Below are positions 14,709 through 22,338 of a stretch of DNA of 32,515 nt, piece after piece; within the stretch, counting starts at the first letter, position 1; every line of letters starts with the position of its first letter. The notes beneath the pieces were generated by a model. It searched no databases. It was not told the DNA's origin and saw nothing but the letters and a program-made list of their open reading frames with translations. The position numbers were made by a program, and so were the translations under genes. Source of the stretch: an uncultured Allobaculum sp. Its GTDB lineage: Bacteria > Bacillota_I > Bacilli_A > Erysipelotrichales > Erysipelotrichaceae. Location: assembly GCA_910577085.1 (NCBI GenBank), contig CAJTLE010000017.1, positions 1 through 32,515 of the forward strand, read 5' to 3'.

Positions 14709-15905
14709 ATGGAGAATTTTGTTTTCATCTCCCCGAACTATCCAGAAAGCTACTGGATGTTCTGCCGGGGATTGAAGAAAATGGGTGCCAGAGTCCTTGC
14801 GGTCATTGATACCGATTACGACAATCTTCATCCGGAACTGAAACGAAACATCGACGAATGTTATAAAGTTTCTTCGTTCCACAACTACGATGAAGTGTAC
14901 AGAGCTGTCGCCTATTTCGCCTTCAAATACGGCAAACCAGACTGGATCGAATCCAACAACGAAGCCTGGCTCGACCTGGATGCAAGACTTCGTGATGATT
15001 TCCATCTGACCAGCGGCTACTCACTGGCACAGATTCAGGAATTCCAGTCCAAATCCGCCATGAAGTCCTACTATGAAAAAGCCGGACTGAAGGTGGCTCC
15101 GTATTGCCTGCCGCATTCTCTTGAAGACGCAAAAGCGTTTGCGAATGAACACGGCTGGAACCTTGTTTTAAAACCAGATGTAGGTGTAGGTGCAAGCTTT
15201 ACCTGGCACATCCACGATGAGCAGGAAATGGATCGCTACTGGCATGAAGCCGAACAGATCGGCCTGCAGATGATTCTGGAAAAATTCATCAAAGGAAATG
15301 TTACAACGCTTGATGGTCTTGCCGATGGCGAGGGCAAGATCCGTTTCTTAAGCGGAATGAACTATGTTTCCAACTGCATGGATTCCGTACAGAATCACGA
15401 TTCCATTGGAACCTACTACAACTTTGAAATTTCCCCTGAACGTCAGCAGATTGCCAACCAGGTCATCCAGGCCTTTGGCATCCGCAACCGTTTCTTCCAT
15501 GGAGAATATTTTGAACTGACCGAAGACCAGCCAGGTCTTGGTCATAAAGGAGATCTGGTCGCTCTGGAAATGAACTTCAGACCACCTGGAGGATTCTGTC
15601 CAGATCTGATCAACTACTCCTTTGATGAAGATATTTACAGTTTATGGGCACAGGTACTGCTGGAACAGAAATGTCCAGTTCATGAAAAGGCAAAATACTC
15701 GGCCGGATTTGTCGGCCGCCGGACAGGTGTGAATTATCGCAACTCGGTTGAGTTCTTAATGGAAAAATATTCCGGTGAACTGCTTGGAGTTGAAGTTCTG
15801 CCACCCGCTTTTGCGAGTGCAATGGGTGATGTTACCATCAAAGCCCGCTTCACCTCCCCGGAACGACGCGATGAATTCTATCGGGATTCTTTTGCGAAAT
15901 ATTAA
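14709..15905 (+). CDS. ATP-grasp domain protein (carbamoyl-phosphate-synthase-like ligase)
   Basis: A 398-residue ATP-grasp enzyme. Residues 1-110 form a Rossmann-like pre-ATP-grasp domain (FVFISPNYPESYW). The ATP-grasp region follows, with WNLVLKPDVGVGA as the glycine loop, MILEKFIKG, and the metal and phosphate block ALEMNFRPPGG. The family couples ATP hydrolysis to joining a carboxylate with an amine or similar nucleophile through an acyl-phosphate. Its substrates are unknown; purine, biotin and D-Ala ligases do not match closely. AAAGG lies 9 bases upstream of the ATG. It begins a three-gene run with an esterase (42 bases on) and a phosphoesterase, and the set may act on one metabolite. 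Confidence 0.82.
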   Translation: MENFVFISPNYPESYWMFCRGLKKMGARVLAVIDTDYDNLHPELKRNIDECYKVSSFHNYDEVYRAVAYFAFKYGKPDWIESNNEAWLDLDARLRDDFHLTSGYSLAQIQEFQSKSAMKSYYEKAGLKVAPYCLPHSLEDAKAFANEHGWNLVLKPDVGVGASFTWHIHDEQEMDRYWHEAEQIGLQMILEKFIKGNVTTLDGLADGEGKIRFLSGMNYVSNCMDSVQNHDSIGTYYNFEISPERQQIANQVIQAFGIRNRFFHGEYFELTEDQPGLGHKGDLVALEMNFRPPGGFCPDLINYSFDEDIYSLWAQVLLEQKCPVHEKAKYSAGFVGRRTGVNYRNSVEFLMEKYSGELLGVEVLPPAFASAMGDVTIKARFTSPERRDEFYRDSFAKY

Positions 15906-15947
15906 TCCAACAGATTTGTCGAATAAACAGACCCTGAGGATTCCGTT

Positions 15948-16706
15948 TTGATCACCAAGTTTGATCTGTATTCCGATCAGCTTCATCGCAGCGTGATGAT
16001 TCACATGTATTTGCCCGATGACTACATTTCCAGTCAGAACCGATATCCTGTGCTCTATATGTTTGATGGCCATAACCTCTTCTTTGATGAAGATGCAACC
16101 TATGGCCGCAGCTGGCGGCTGCTCAATCACTTATACCAACTGCCCCAGGAGATCATGGTTGTCGGTCTGGAATGCACCCATGAGGGCAATGAACGGTTAA
16201 GTGAATACGCTCCGTACCCTTTTTACGATCCGGAATATGATGGGGCTTTCCCGGGTAAAGGCAGACAGACCATGGACTTTATCGTCCAGACGCTCAAGCC
16301 TTACATCGATACCCATTTTCCAACGCGTCCGGAGCGAAGCAAAACCTGGATTGGCGGCTCAAGCTGCGGCGGCCTGATGGCCATCTATGCTTTATATGCC
16401 TACAGCCATGTCTTTTCGAAGGCAGCTGCCCTTTCCCCTTATGTTCTTCCCAGTCAGTCTTCTCTGTTGTATCATTCAGCAAGAGCCCGTGTGAAACTGC
16501 CGGGCAGCCTCTATCTTTCCTGGGGTGCAAGAGAAGGCAATACGGGTCATGAATTCATTCAGGAAACCCGTGTACTGACCACGCTTGCCAATATTCTTCT
16601 GAAAAAAGGAATCAAGCTCCAGTTTGATGTCCAGCGGGAAGGAGAACACTGCGAAGCCCAATGGGAAGCTCTGGCGGATACCTTTCTGAGGTTTCTTATA
16701 AAATGA
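15948..16706 (+). CDS. Alpha/beta-hydrolase of the esterase D/enterochelin-esterase family
   Basis: A 252-residue cytoplasmic alpha/beta-hydrolase (PF00756-like). YPVLYMFDGHN near the N terminus and WIGGSSCGGLMAIYAL carry the family pattern; Ser139 in GSSCG is the nucleophile and His234 in GEHCEAQW the catalytic histidine. No signal peptide is visible. The start is a TTG (15948) with TGAGGA 7 bases upstream, and the homologous sequence begins immediately. The stop overlaps the next gene's ATG as ATGA. It probably removes an acyl or ester group, with the substrate set by its ATP-grasp neighbour. Confidence 0.85.
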   Translation: MITKFDLYSDQLHRSVMIHMYLPDDYISSQNRYPVLYMFDGHNLFFDEDATYGRSWRLLNHLYQLPQEIMVVGLECTHEGNERLSEYAPYPFYDPEYDGAFPGKGRQTMDFIVQTLKPYIDTHFPTRPERSKTWIGGSSCGGLMAIYALYAYSHVFSKAAALSPYVLPSQSSLLYHSARARVKLPGSLYLSWGAREGNTGHEFIQETRVLTTLANILLKKGIKLQFDVQREGEHCEAQWEALADTFLRFLIK

Positions 16707-17818
16707 ACCGTAAACCTGTGATTCAAAAACTCGGCCGTTTTCAGGGCCGTACGATTGTTATTTCCGATATTCATGGAGCATTGAGAACCTATCAGAAGCT
16801 CCTGAAAAAAATTGACTATAAGCCAGGCAAGGATCGCCTGATTCTGCTGGGCGATTTAGTTGAAAAAGGCGACCAGTCGCTGCCTACCCTGCGCTTTATC
16901 ATGAAGCAGATGGAAGCCGGTTCAGTTTACCCGATGATGGGCAACTGCGATTTTGTTGCCAAAAACGTTCTGTTTTCTTATCGGCTCGACTTTCTCAAAC
17001 AAGTCCTGCTCAACAGAAAGAACTCTCTGATTCATGAAATGATTGCGGAAGCCGGTCTTCCTGCCTTAACGGAAGAAACCGACATGGATGAGCTCTGTTA
17101 TGAGCTGCGCAAACGCTATCTCAAAGAGTTGTCCTTTCTCAATGACCTTCCTCATGTGATTGATACGCCAGACTACATTCTGGCCCACTCAGGCATTGCC
17201 AACGAGAAGACCTATGCGGATGACTTTCGGGATATTATGACCCGCTTTCAGTTCGATCAGGAAGATGTTTACTTTTCCAGACCGGTCATTGTCGGCCATA
17301 TGCCTGTCAGTGAATACTGCGTTCTCTATCCAAGCTTCAACCCGAAGCTGAACAAAGAAAAAAATATTATTTCCATTGACGGGGGCAATGTGGTCAAAAA
17401 AGCCGGCCAGCTCAATGCGCTGATTCTGTCGCACAATACCCTTCGGTTTGTAAACACCGATCTGCTGCCAAAAGTCAGAGCGCTCCATACCACCAGACCG
17501 GAAAACCATTATCCGTTTTATATCAACTTCTCCCAGGGAGATGTTGAACTTCTTGAAGAAGGAAAAGATCAGTCACTGGTCTATTCCCCTCACCTGCACC
17601 GCCGCGTCTGGGTCGATAATGAGTTTCTGATTGATGGCAAAGCCTCGAACTTTACCAACTATGAACTGCCGCTGATCGCCGGACAGACCGTCCATCTGGT
17701 CAATATCTGGGGAGACAAAGCGCAGGTCAAACACCATGGTGTCATGGGCTGGACGGATCTGACCAATCTGTCTTATGATCCGGTTCTGGAACATGAAGAC
17801 ACCGATCTCAACTGGTAG
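16703..17818 (+). CDS. Metallophosphoesterase with C-terminal SH3-like domain
   Basis: A 371-residue calcineurin-like phosphoesterase. Metal-binding motifs are SDIHG (21-25), GDLVEKGD (50-57), GNCD (80-83), ILAHSGI and VGHMPV. GNCD instead of GNHD/E is also found in YfcE/MJ0936-type phosphodiesterases, so it need not mean loss of activity; SDIHG and the overall order otherwise resemble PPP-type phosphatases. Residues about 295-360 look like an SH3-type beta domain (RRVWVDNEF, VHLVNIWGD, VMGWTDL). The ATG at 16703 overlaps the esterase stop by 4 bases, giving coupling. No signal peptide is seen, so a cytoplasmic protein- or nucleotide-phosphatase role is likely. Confidence 0.85.
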   Translation: MNRKPVIQKLGRFQGRTIVISDIHGALRTYQKLLKKIDYKPGKDRLILLGDLVEKGDQSLPTLRFIMKQMEAGSVYPMMGNCDFVAKNVLFSYRLDFLKQVLLNRKNSLIHEMIAEAGLPALTEETDMDELCYELRKRYLKELSFLNDLPHVIDTPDYILAHSGIANEKTYADDFRDIMTRFQFDQEDVYFSRPVIVGHMPVSEYCVLYPSFNPKLNKEKNIISIDGGNVVKKAGQLNALILSHNTLRFVNTDLLPKVRALHTTRPENHYPFYINFSQGDVELLEEGKDQSLVYSPHLHRRVWVDNEFLIDGKASNFTNYELPLIAGQTVHLVNIWGDKAQVKHHGVMGWTDLTNLSYDPVLEHEDTDLNW

Positions 17819-17911
17819 AATGACCGACTGGTGCTTACTTGCCTGACTCGCTTTGTGACTTATCAGTCAAGAGCAGCGTTTCAGCAACACGACAAAAAAC
17901 AAAACATCAAG

Positions 17912-17950
17912 GGCAGTCTGACGAACCATTTCGATCAGGCTGCCTTTTTT
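17912..17950 (+). terminator. Terminator of the ATP-grasp/esterase/phosphoesterase operon
   Basis: GGCAGTCTGA pairs with TCAGGCTGCC (one T-G wobble), and CGA/TCG extends the stem; TTTTTT follows. It lies about 95 bases after the last stop of the operon. Confidence 0.85.
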
Positions 17951-17975
17951 GTTGACCAGGCAGCATTTTCAATCA

Positions 17976-18010
17976 GCCAGCACGCAAAAAGCCAGCACGC
18001 AAAAAGCCAG
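17976..18010. repeat. 15-bp tandem repeat, 2.3 copies
   Basis: The unit GCCAGCACGCAAAAA occurs twice exactly (17976-17990, 17991-18005), followed by GCCAG. It lies between two converging terminators, and the third partial copy forms one arm of the minus-strand terminator. Confidence 0.8.
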
Positions 18011-18043
18011 ATCCCAAATCAGTTTTCTGATCAGGGATCTGGC
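18006..18043 (-). terminator. Terminator of the threonine-aldolase-like gene
   Basis: GCCAGATCCC pairs with GGGATCTGGC and the interior also pairs (TGATCAG with CTGATTT). On the minus strand TTTTTGC follows. It lies about 105 bases after the gene's stop. With the plus-strand terminator at 17912-17950 it fills most of the 331-base convergent gap 17819-18149, in which no gene is seen. Confidence 0.75.
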
Positions 18044-18149
18044 CTTTCTTGTGTTTTCAATTTCCAGGTGAACAGAAAGAAAATCCAGGAAATTCCTTAC
18101 TGTTCTTTACTGCTGCTTACTTCGTTTGCGGTTTGAATACGCTCAGAAG

Positions 18150-19262
18150 CTATTGAGCAGGCTGAGCTGGAGTATTCTCGACTTCTTCAGCTTCATCCTC
18201 TACTTTTTCTGCCTGTGCTTCAGCAGCTTTGGAAGCGTCCATTGCCAGCTGCAGATACTGGCAAAGCGTCGAAACAGCTGTTTTGGATGTATGCCAGCTG
18301 GTGACAAGGCGGATGATGATATTCTCATCCCAATACGTCCAGATTTCAAAATCGACTTTGTCTTTGAGATATTCAAACTGAACCTGATTCAGAACGAGGA
18401 AAATCTGGTTGGTCGTCGATTTCATGAACAGTGGATATCCAAGACGGATAATCTCATTTTGAATTATGGAAGCCAGTTCATTGGAATATTTGGCACACCG
18501 ATAGAAGTCATCATTTTCAAACAGACCGATAAACTGCAGAGCGATCAGCCAGCCTTTGGCCAGAATGGCACCGCTCTGTTTCTGGACATGACGGAAATAT
18601 GGTTTCAGCTCGTTGTTGGTGATCACAACTGCTTCCCCAAAGAGCGCGCCGTTTTTAGTGCCGCCAATCCAGAATAAATCGGCCCACTTGGCAATGTCAT
18701 TAAGTGTATAATCAATGCCGCTCATCAGCGCCTGGCCCATTCTTGCCCCATCGATCATGAGGTACATATTGTTTTCTTTACAGATTCTGGAAATCTCTTC
18801 GAGTTCCTCACGGGTATAAACCGTTCCAAATTCAGTGGCATTGGACAGATAAACCAGTTTTGGTTCCATCAGAAAATGTTCATCGGAGTTCAGCTTGTTG
18901 ATTGTTTTGGACAAAGATACAGCCGAAAGTTTACCGCTGCTGTTTGGAATCTGAATGATCTTATGTCCTGTCTGCTCAATCGCGCCCGCTTCATGCTGGA
19001 CGATATGAGAAGAATCCGTGCACAGAACACACTGGTACGGACGCAGGACATGGCGCGTCATCACGACGTTGGTCAGTGTTCCGGAGACAATAAAATGAAT
19101 GTCAGATGGAACATCTGGAAGTTTGGACTGGATCAGCTCCTTGGCCCGCTGGGAGTATTTGTCTTCTCCATAGCCAGGATTGGATTCATCATTGGCCTGC
19201 TGGAGAAGCTTCATGATGGGTTCAATACAGCCTTCTCCATAATCGTTGCGAAAAAAAATCAT
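18150..19262 (-). CDS. Threonine aldolase/beta-eliminating lyase family PLP enzyme
   Basis: A 370-residue fold-type I PLP enzyme. Seen: FRNDYGEGC and NPGYGEDKYS at the N terminus, the PLP-binding IDGARMG with Asp171, and the Schiff-base lysine Lys203 in WIGGTKNGALFGEA. This is the GGTKNG branch of the threonine aldolase family, whose members cleave L-threonine or L-allo-threonine to glycine and acetaldehyde; other beta-hydroxy amino acids are possible. The last 30 residues are an acidic Ala/Glu/Pro tail outside the fold. AGAGGGG lies before the ATG. It stands alone between its terminator and a stem-loop upstream. Confidence 0.87.
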   Translation of the reverse strand: MIFFRNDYGEGCIEPIMKLLQQANDESNPGYGEDKYSQRAKELIQSKLPDVPSDIHFIVSGTLTNVVMTRHVLRPYQCVLCTDSSHIVQHEAGAIEQTGHKIIQIPNSSGKLSAVSLSKTINKLNSDEHFLMEPKLVYLSNATEFGTVYTREELEEISRICKENNMYLMIDGARMGQALMSGIDYTLNDIAKWADLFWIGGTKNGALFGEAVVITNNELKPYFRHVQKQSGAILAKGWLIALQFIGLFENDDFYRCAKYSNELASIIQNEIIRLGYPLFMKSTTNQIFLVLNQVQFEYLKDKVDFEIWTYWDENIIIRLVTSWHTSKTAVSTLCQYLQLAMDASKAAEAQAEKVEDEAEEVENTPAQPAQ

Positions 19263-19427
19263 TGTTTCCCCTCTCTGAAAACCGTCTGACCACCCCTGAT
19301 CCCGGTTTTCTGTTTGTCATTATTACTTATGATGGGCGATCAAAAGTCGCCATACAATAAGCCCACTAACCCCTGTCAGTTTGCAGGCTTATAAATGATC
19401 GATATTATTTTACTTCTTAGGCGCATC

Positions 19428-19459
19428 GAAACTGACAGAAATCTCAATCTGTCAGTTTC
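19428..19459. repeat. Perfect 12-bp inverted repeat between lipoprotein and aldolase genes
   Basis: GAAACTGACAGA and TCTGTCAGTTTC with an 8-base loop. No T-run follows on the minus strand, where it would be the 3' end of the lipoprotein transcript. A third copy of CTGTCAGTTT lies at about 19374, hinting at a binding site or alternative pairing. Confidence 0.6.
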
Positions 19460-19509
19460 TGAAGGATTTTTTGGAATTTTTGAAGAAAGCGCGCCTCTTT
19501 TTCTTCATT

Positions 19510-21162
19510 TTACTTCAGTAAAGCCATTGAATAGGCCGGCAGAGTCAGAGTCTGTCCTTCAACGACGACATCCTGCGTACCGGTTAAAAGCTCCCCGCCC
19601 AGTTCAGCCGGCAGGCCGGAAATCTGCATGGCAGACAGGTCTACACTCTGTGAGCTGTCGGATAAGTTGAAAACCAGAACGGTTTCCGAAGTTTCAGACT
19701 TGCGGTCAATAACCAGAACTGTATCGGTCGAAAGCTCCTGGGAAACGGTAGTCGGAGCTTCGGTAATGGAACGATAAGAATCGCGCAGCGCAATGGCCTG
19801 CACAACAAAGTTGAGAATGGAACTGCCATCTTCTTTCTGCTGGGCAAGGTTTCCAAATTCAAGGTTCACTTCAGTCGCAGGGACTGCGTCCTGACCGGTC
19901 ATTTCAGCTCCCGTCAGATCCCCGCTTGCCGAGTAGTCTTCCGCAGCGGCTGGTGCGGAGGCAATCGCATCCACAATCAGATCAGCCTGATCGGATGTCA
20001 GACCCAGTTCATCTCCGGCGGTCACGAAAACCTGACCATTGAGCATCAGTTCAAGTGCCATGGCCATCTTATACTGGGCAATGCGGTTGTCAGATTTAAG
20101 CAGATCGAGAGAACCGTCATCATTATTCAGGAAATAAGCCGTCATATTCTGCGTCTTATTCGTATTGGATTCAAAATAGTTGCCCAGATCTTTTGCGGTG
20201 ATTGCACCGGTTACGGCTTTGGCGATCATGCCTTCCGCGCCGGCAGAAGCCGTATCGGCTGCATAGGCCGGAATTTCACCCATTGGATCATTCCAGCTTG
20301 AATACTGGAAGACATTGATGCAGTCCGGTTTGCGTTCTTTACAGATGGTGTCAAACCACTTCATAAAGTCGGCATCTTTCTGGTCATCGTTTACATAGAG
20401 GTTGTTATAGTCCGTCACGCAGAAGCCGCTCACACCAAGGGAGAAATAGTGTTCAATCGCAGTGATTAAGAACTGCTTCCATACATGGCTGTCCAGGTTG
20501 ATTCGTGGAATGTTGCTTTGCGGCAGAGCCAGGTAGTAGTAAGGAGAAGAACCGATCTGAATCCAGTTTTCTTCATTCTTATCTTTTTCAACATAGAATT
20601 CGCCCATCAGAATTGGATCTTTTTCTAATGGATCTTCGCCTTCCTGCAGGTTATTGATCAGATCCTGCAGGGCAAGAAACTGGCTGTTTTCCGTAGAGAT
20701 GCTCGAAACATCAATCGATAGCATCACCGGCATACCAAGGCTGTTGGATTTTTCGCAGAATGCAGCCAGATCCTCATCACTTCCAAGGGTTGGATTGATC
20801 TGGTTGAATTCTTTGGTTGTATAAGAATCATCGGTATAAATCAGATTGGTCAATAAAACACCTGAAAGATTCAGGTCGTCTTCGATCGTTTTATTATTGC
20901 CATCGGACAGGTATTCAAGATAGTCACTGACGATATTGAGTGTTCCCGGTTCATCCGCACTGCGGGTAAACAGACTTGGATTGATCTGGTACCAGACACG
21001 CATATCGCCACTGCCATCAATGACATTTTTCGTATTGACCTCTTCCATCAGACTTAAAGGAGTGACAGAAGGTTCGGTATTATTGGACTGCTGCTGGCAT
21101 CCGGCCAGGGTGCAAAGCATCGCGGCGGATAAAGCAATAGACAGGAAATGTTTAAATTTCAT
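19510..21162 (-). CDS. Lipoprotein with degenerate GH13 alpha-amylase-like fold
   Basis: A 550-residue lipoprotein: signal peptide with lipobox LAGC and lipidated Cys22, then a Gln/Asn/Thr-rich spacer. The body follows GH13 order: WYQINPSLF (57-65), INPTLGSDEDL (122-132), region I VMLSIDVSSIS, region II GVSGFCVTD, region III INVFQYSS, region IV FLNNDD, then a beta-sandwich end. Active enzymes have DxxxNH, GFRxD, an acid/base Glu and NHD; here the His of region I, the Arg and nucleophile Asp of region II (Thr250), and the Glu (Gln286) are lost. Catalysis is unlikely; surface glycan binding is a fair guess. No ribosome binding site precedes the ATG and no transporter genes adjoin. Confidence 0.78.
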   Translation of the reverse strand: MKFKHFLSIALSAAMLCTLAGCQQQSNNTEPSVTPLSLMEEVNTKNVIDGSGDMRVWYQINPSLFTRSADEPGTLNIVSDYLEYLSDGNNKTIEDDLNLSGVLLTNLIYTDDSYTTKEFNQINPTLGSDEDLAAFCEKSNSLGMPVMLSIDVSSISTENSQFLALQDLINNLQEGEDPLEKDPILMGEFYVEKDKNEENWIQIGSSPYYYLALPQSNIPRINLDSHVWKQFLITAIEHYFSLGVSGFCVTDYNNLYVNDDQKDADFMKWFDTICKERKPDCINVFQYSSWNDPMGEIPAYAADTASAGAEGMIAKAVTGAITAKDLGNYFESNTNKTQNMTAYFLNNDDGSLDLLKSDNRIAQYKMAMALELMLNGQVFVTAGDELGLTSDQADLIVDAIASAPAAAEDYSASGDLTGAEMTGQDAVPATEVNLEFGNLAQQKEDGSSILNFVVQAIALRDSYRSITEAPTTVSQELSTDTVLVIDRKSETSETVLVFNLSDSSQSVDLSAMQISGLPAELGGELLTGTQDVVVEGQTLTLPAYSMALLK

Positions 21163-21983
21163 TATATTTGCGCAAGGAATGCCCCCGAAAGAACGAGATT
21201 GGGGAAGGAATTGCGCTTGCCTCCTTTCCGTTGGGCATGAAATCCAGGTGCTGCACAGACTGCAAAACCTTTCCTTAAGATTGAGTTTGTTTAAAGATCC
21301 GGCTTCTTATCTCGTAAAGAAAAGACTGATGGTCCAAACCAGATCTGTATTTTCTTAATTGATTGGGTAAATCTCGGCAGATATCCTGCTTTCCTTCTTT
21401 CTTTTACAGACTGGCTTTTCGTACAAACAGATTGGGAGCTGAAAAGACAGGCATACTGCCTCTTAATCGATAGGGGCGCAGTTAAAACAAGTGGATCTTG
21501 CCAGGCCTTGGCAAGAAGATCTGCACAAAGAAATTCACAAAGCGAGAGATCAGGATTGGACTGATCATCATTCTGTCATTGAAAAATCAAAGCAGGATGA
21601 AAAGCTGAAATTTATTTTCTGCTTCCTTTACAAGTTTAGCAGGCTCTAACTTCAGGCGTGAATCCTGAACCTGCTTAAACAGTAAGAATGAATGTATTTT
21701 CTCTCTATACTTTCTGATTTGAAAGATAAGAGCTTCAAGTCATTTTTATAGTTCAGTGGGCTGCCTGCAGAAAATCTGTAACGATTCTCTTACCGGAAAT
21801 CCAGGCAGAAAGGGTTGATTTAAGATGGAGTCCTCTCGGTCAGTCGTCATGTAAGGCAAGTCCATCCGATCAGAGAAAGTCTCTGATTCAAACCACCAAA
21901 AAAGGATTTCTCTGGGCATTGATCATGGTCATGCAGCCAGAAGAATCACTTTAAAAGGATCTGGTGATCCGATCTCATCACCG

Positions 21984-22015
21984 AAAAAAGGTCCCGCTAT
22001 TCCACAAGTGGGATC
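21984..22015 (-). terminator. Minus-strand terminator with no obvious gene
   Basis: GATCCCACT pairs with AGCGGGACC (9 bp, two G-U) over an 8-base loop and is followed on the minus strand by TTTTTTC. The only upstream open frame is 28 codons long (stop at 21997-21999). Confidence 0.7.
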
Positions 22016-22256
22016 TCAATCAGTATAGGAAATCCATGAAAGCTGGCAAGATATCCGCCTAAAAAGGCTTTCATCTCTCCCATTTTACTCTGATTTCACA
22101 CAATCAGACCAGAACAGGAACAAGAAGTCAGCCCAGTTTCGGACCGGAAATCCGGTCATTTGCGCAGGATAGAAACTTGCTTCCCTCTTCCTTAAAAGAA
22201 AGAGAAGTCTCTCATTTTCTACCTGGCCCTCAGAACTGTCGATTTGATTCTGGTCC

Positions 22257-22292
22257 AACAAAAACAGGTGTCTGGTCAACACCAGACACCTG
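22257..22292 (-). terminator. Terminator of the CoA-transferase gene
   Basis: Perfect 12-bp stem CAGGTGTCTGGT/ACCAGACACCTG with a 4-base loop. On the minus strand TTTTTGTT follows. It lies 46 bases after the pct stop. Confidence 0.92.
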
Positions 22293-22338
22293 TACATTAC
22301 GATTCGTATTTCGTTTCAATTGGAAAGAACAGAAGCAG

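Larger units (their letters stand above)
21163..22338. other. Long gap with several hairpins, no supported gene
   Basis: A 1176-base stretch without a credible gene. It contains hairpins at 21497-21515 (CTTGCCA/TGGCAAG), 21761-21808 (CTGCCTG/CAGGCAG), 21869-21887 (ATCAGAG/CTCTGAT) and 22142-22157 (GACCGG/CCGGTC), plus two minus-strand terminators (21990-22015, 22265-22292). Having a second terminator downstream of the pct terminator suggests a short minus-strand transcript, such as a small RNA or peptide, between them. A 17-base word here (21336-21352) recurs at 29933-29949. Confidence 0.45.

Noticed and set aside
17976..18010. Short tandem repeat as a possible CRISPR remnant
   Set aside because: The units are 15 bases and directly abutting with no spacers, and no cas genes are present.
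21491..21640. A 49-codon plus-strand frame with gene-like charged composition
   Set aside because: GTG start without a ribosome binding site, no recognisable family and no partner; kept only as a note on the gap 21163-22338.
21818..21895. tRNA-like end (GATTCAAACC followed by ACCA)
   Set aside because: No acceptor stem, D-arm or anticodon stem can be paired around it.
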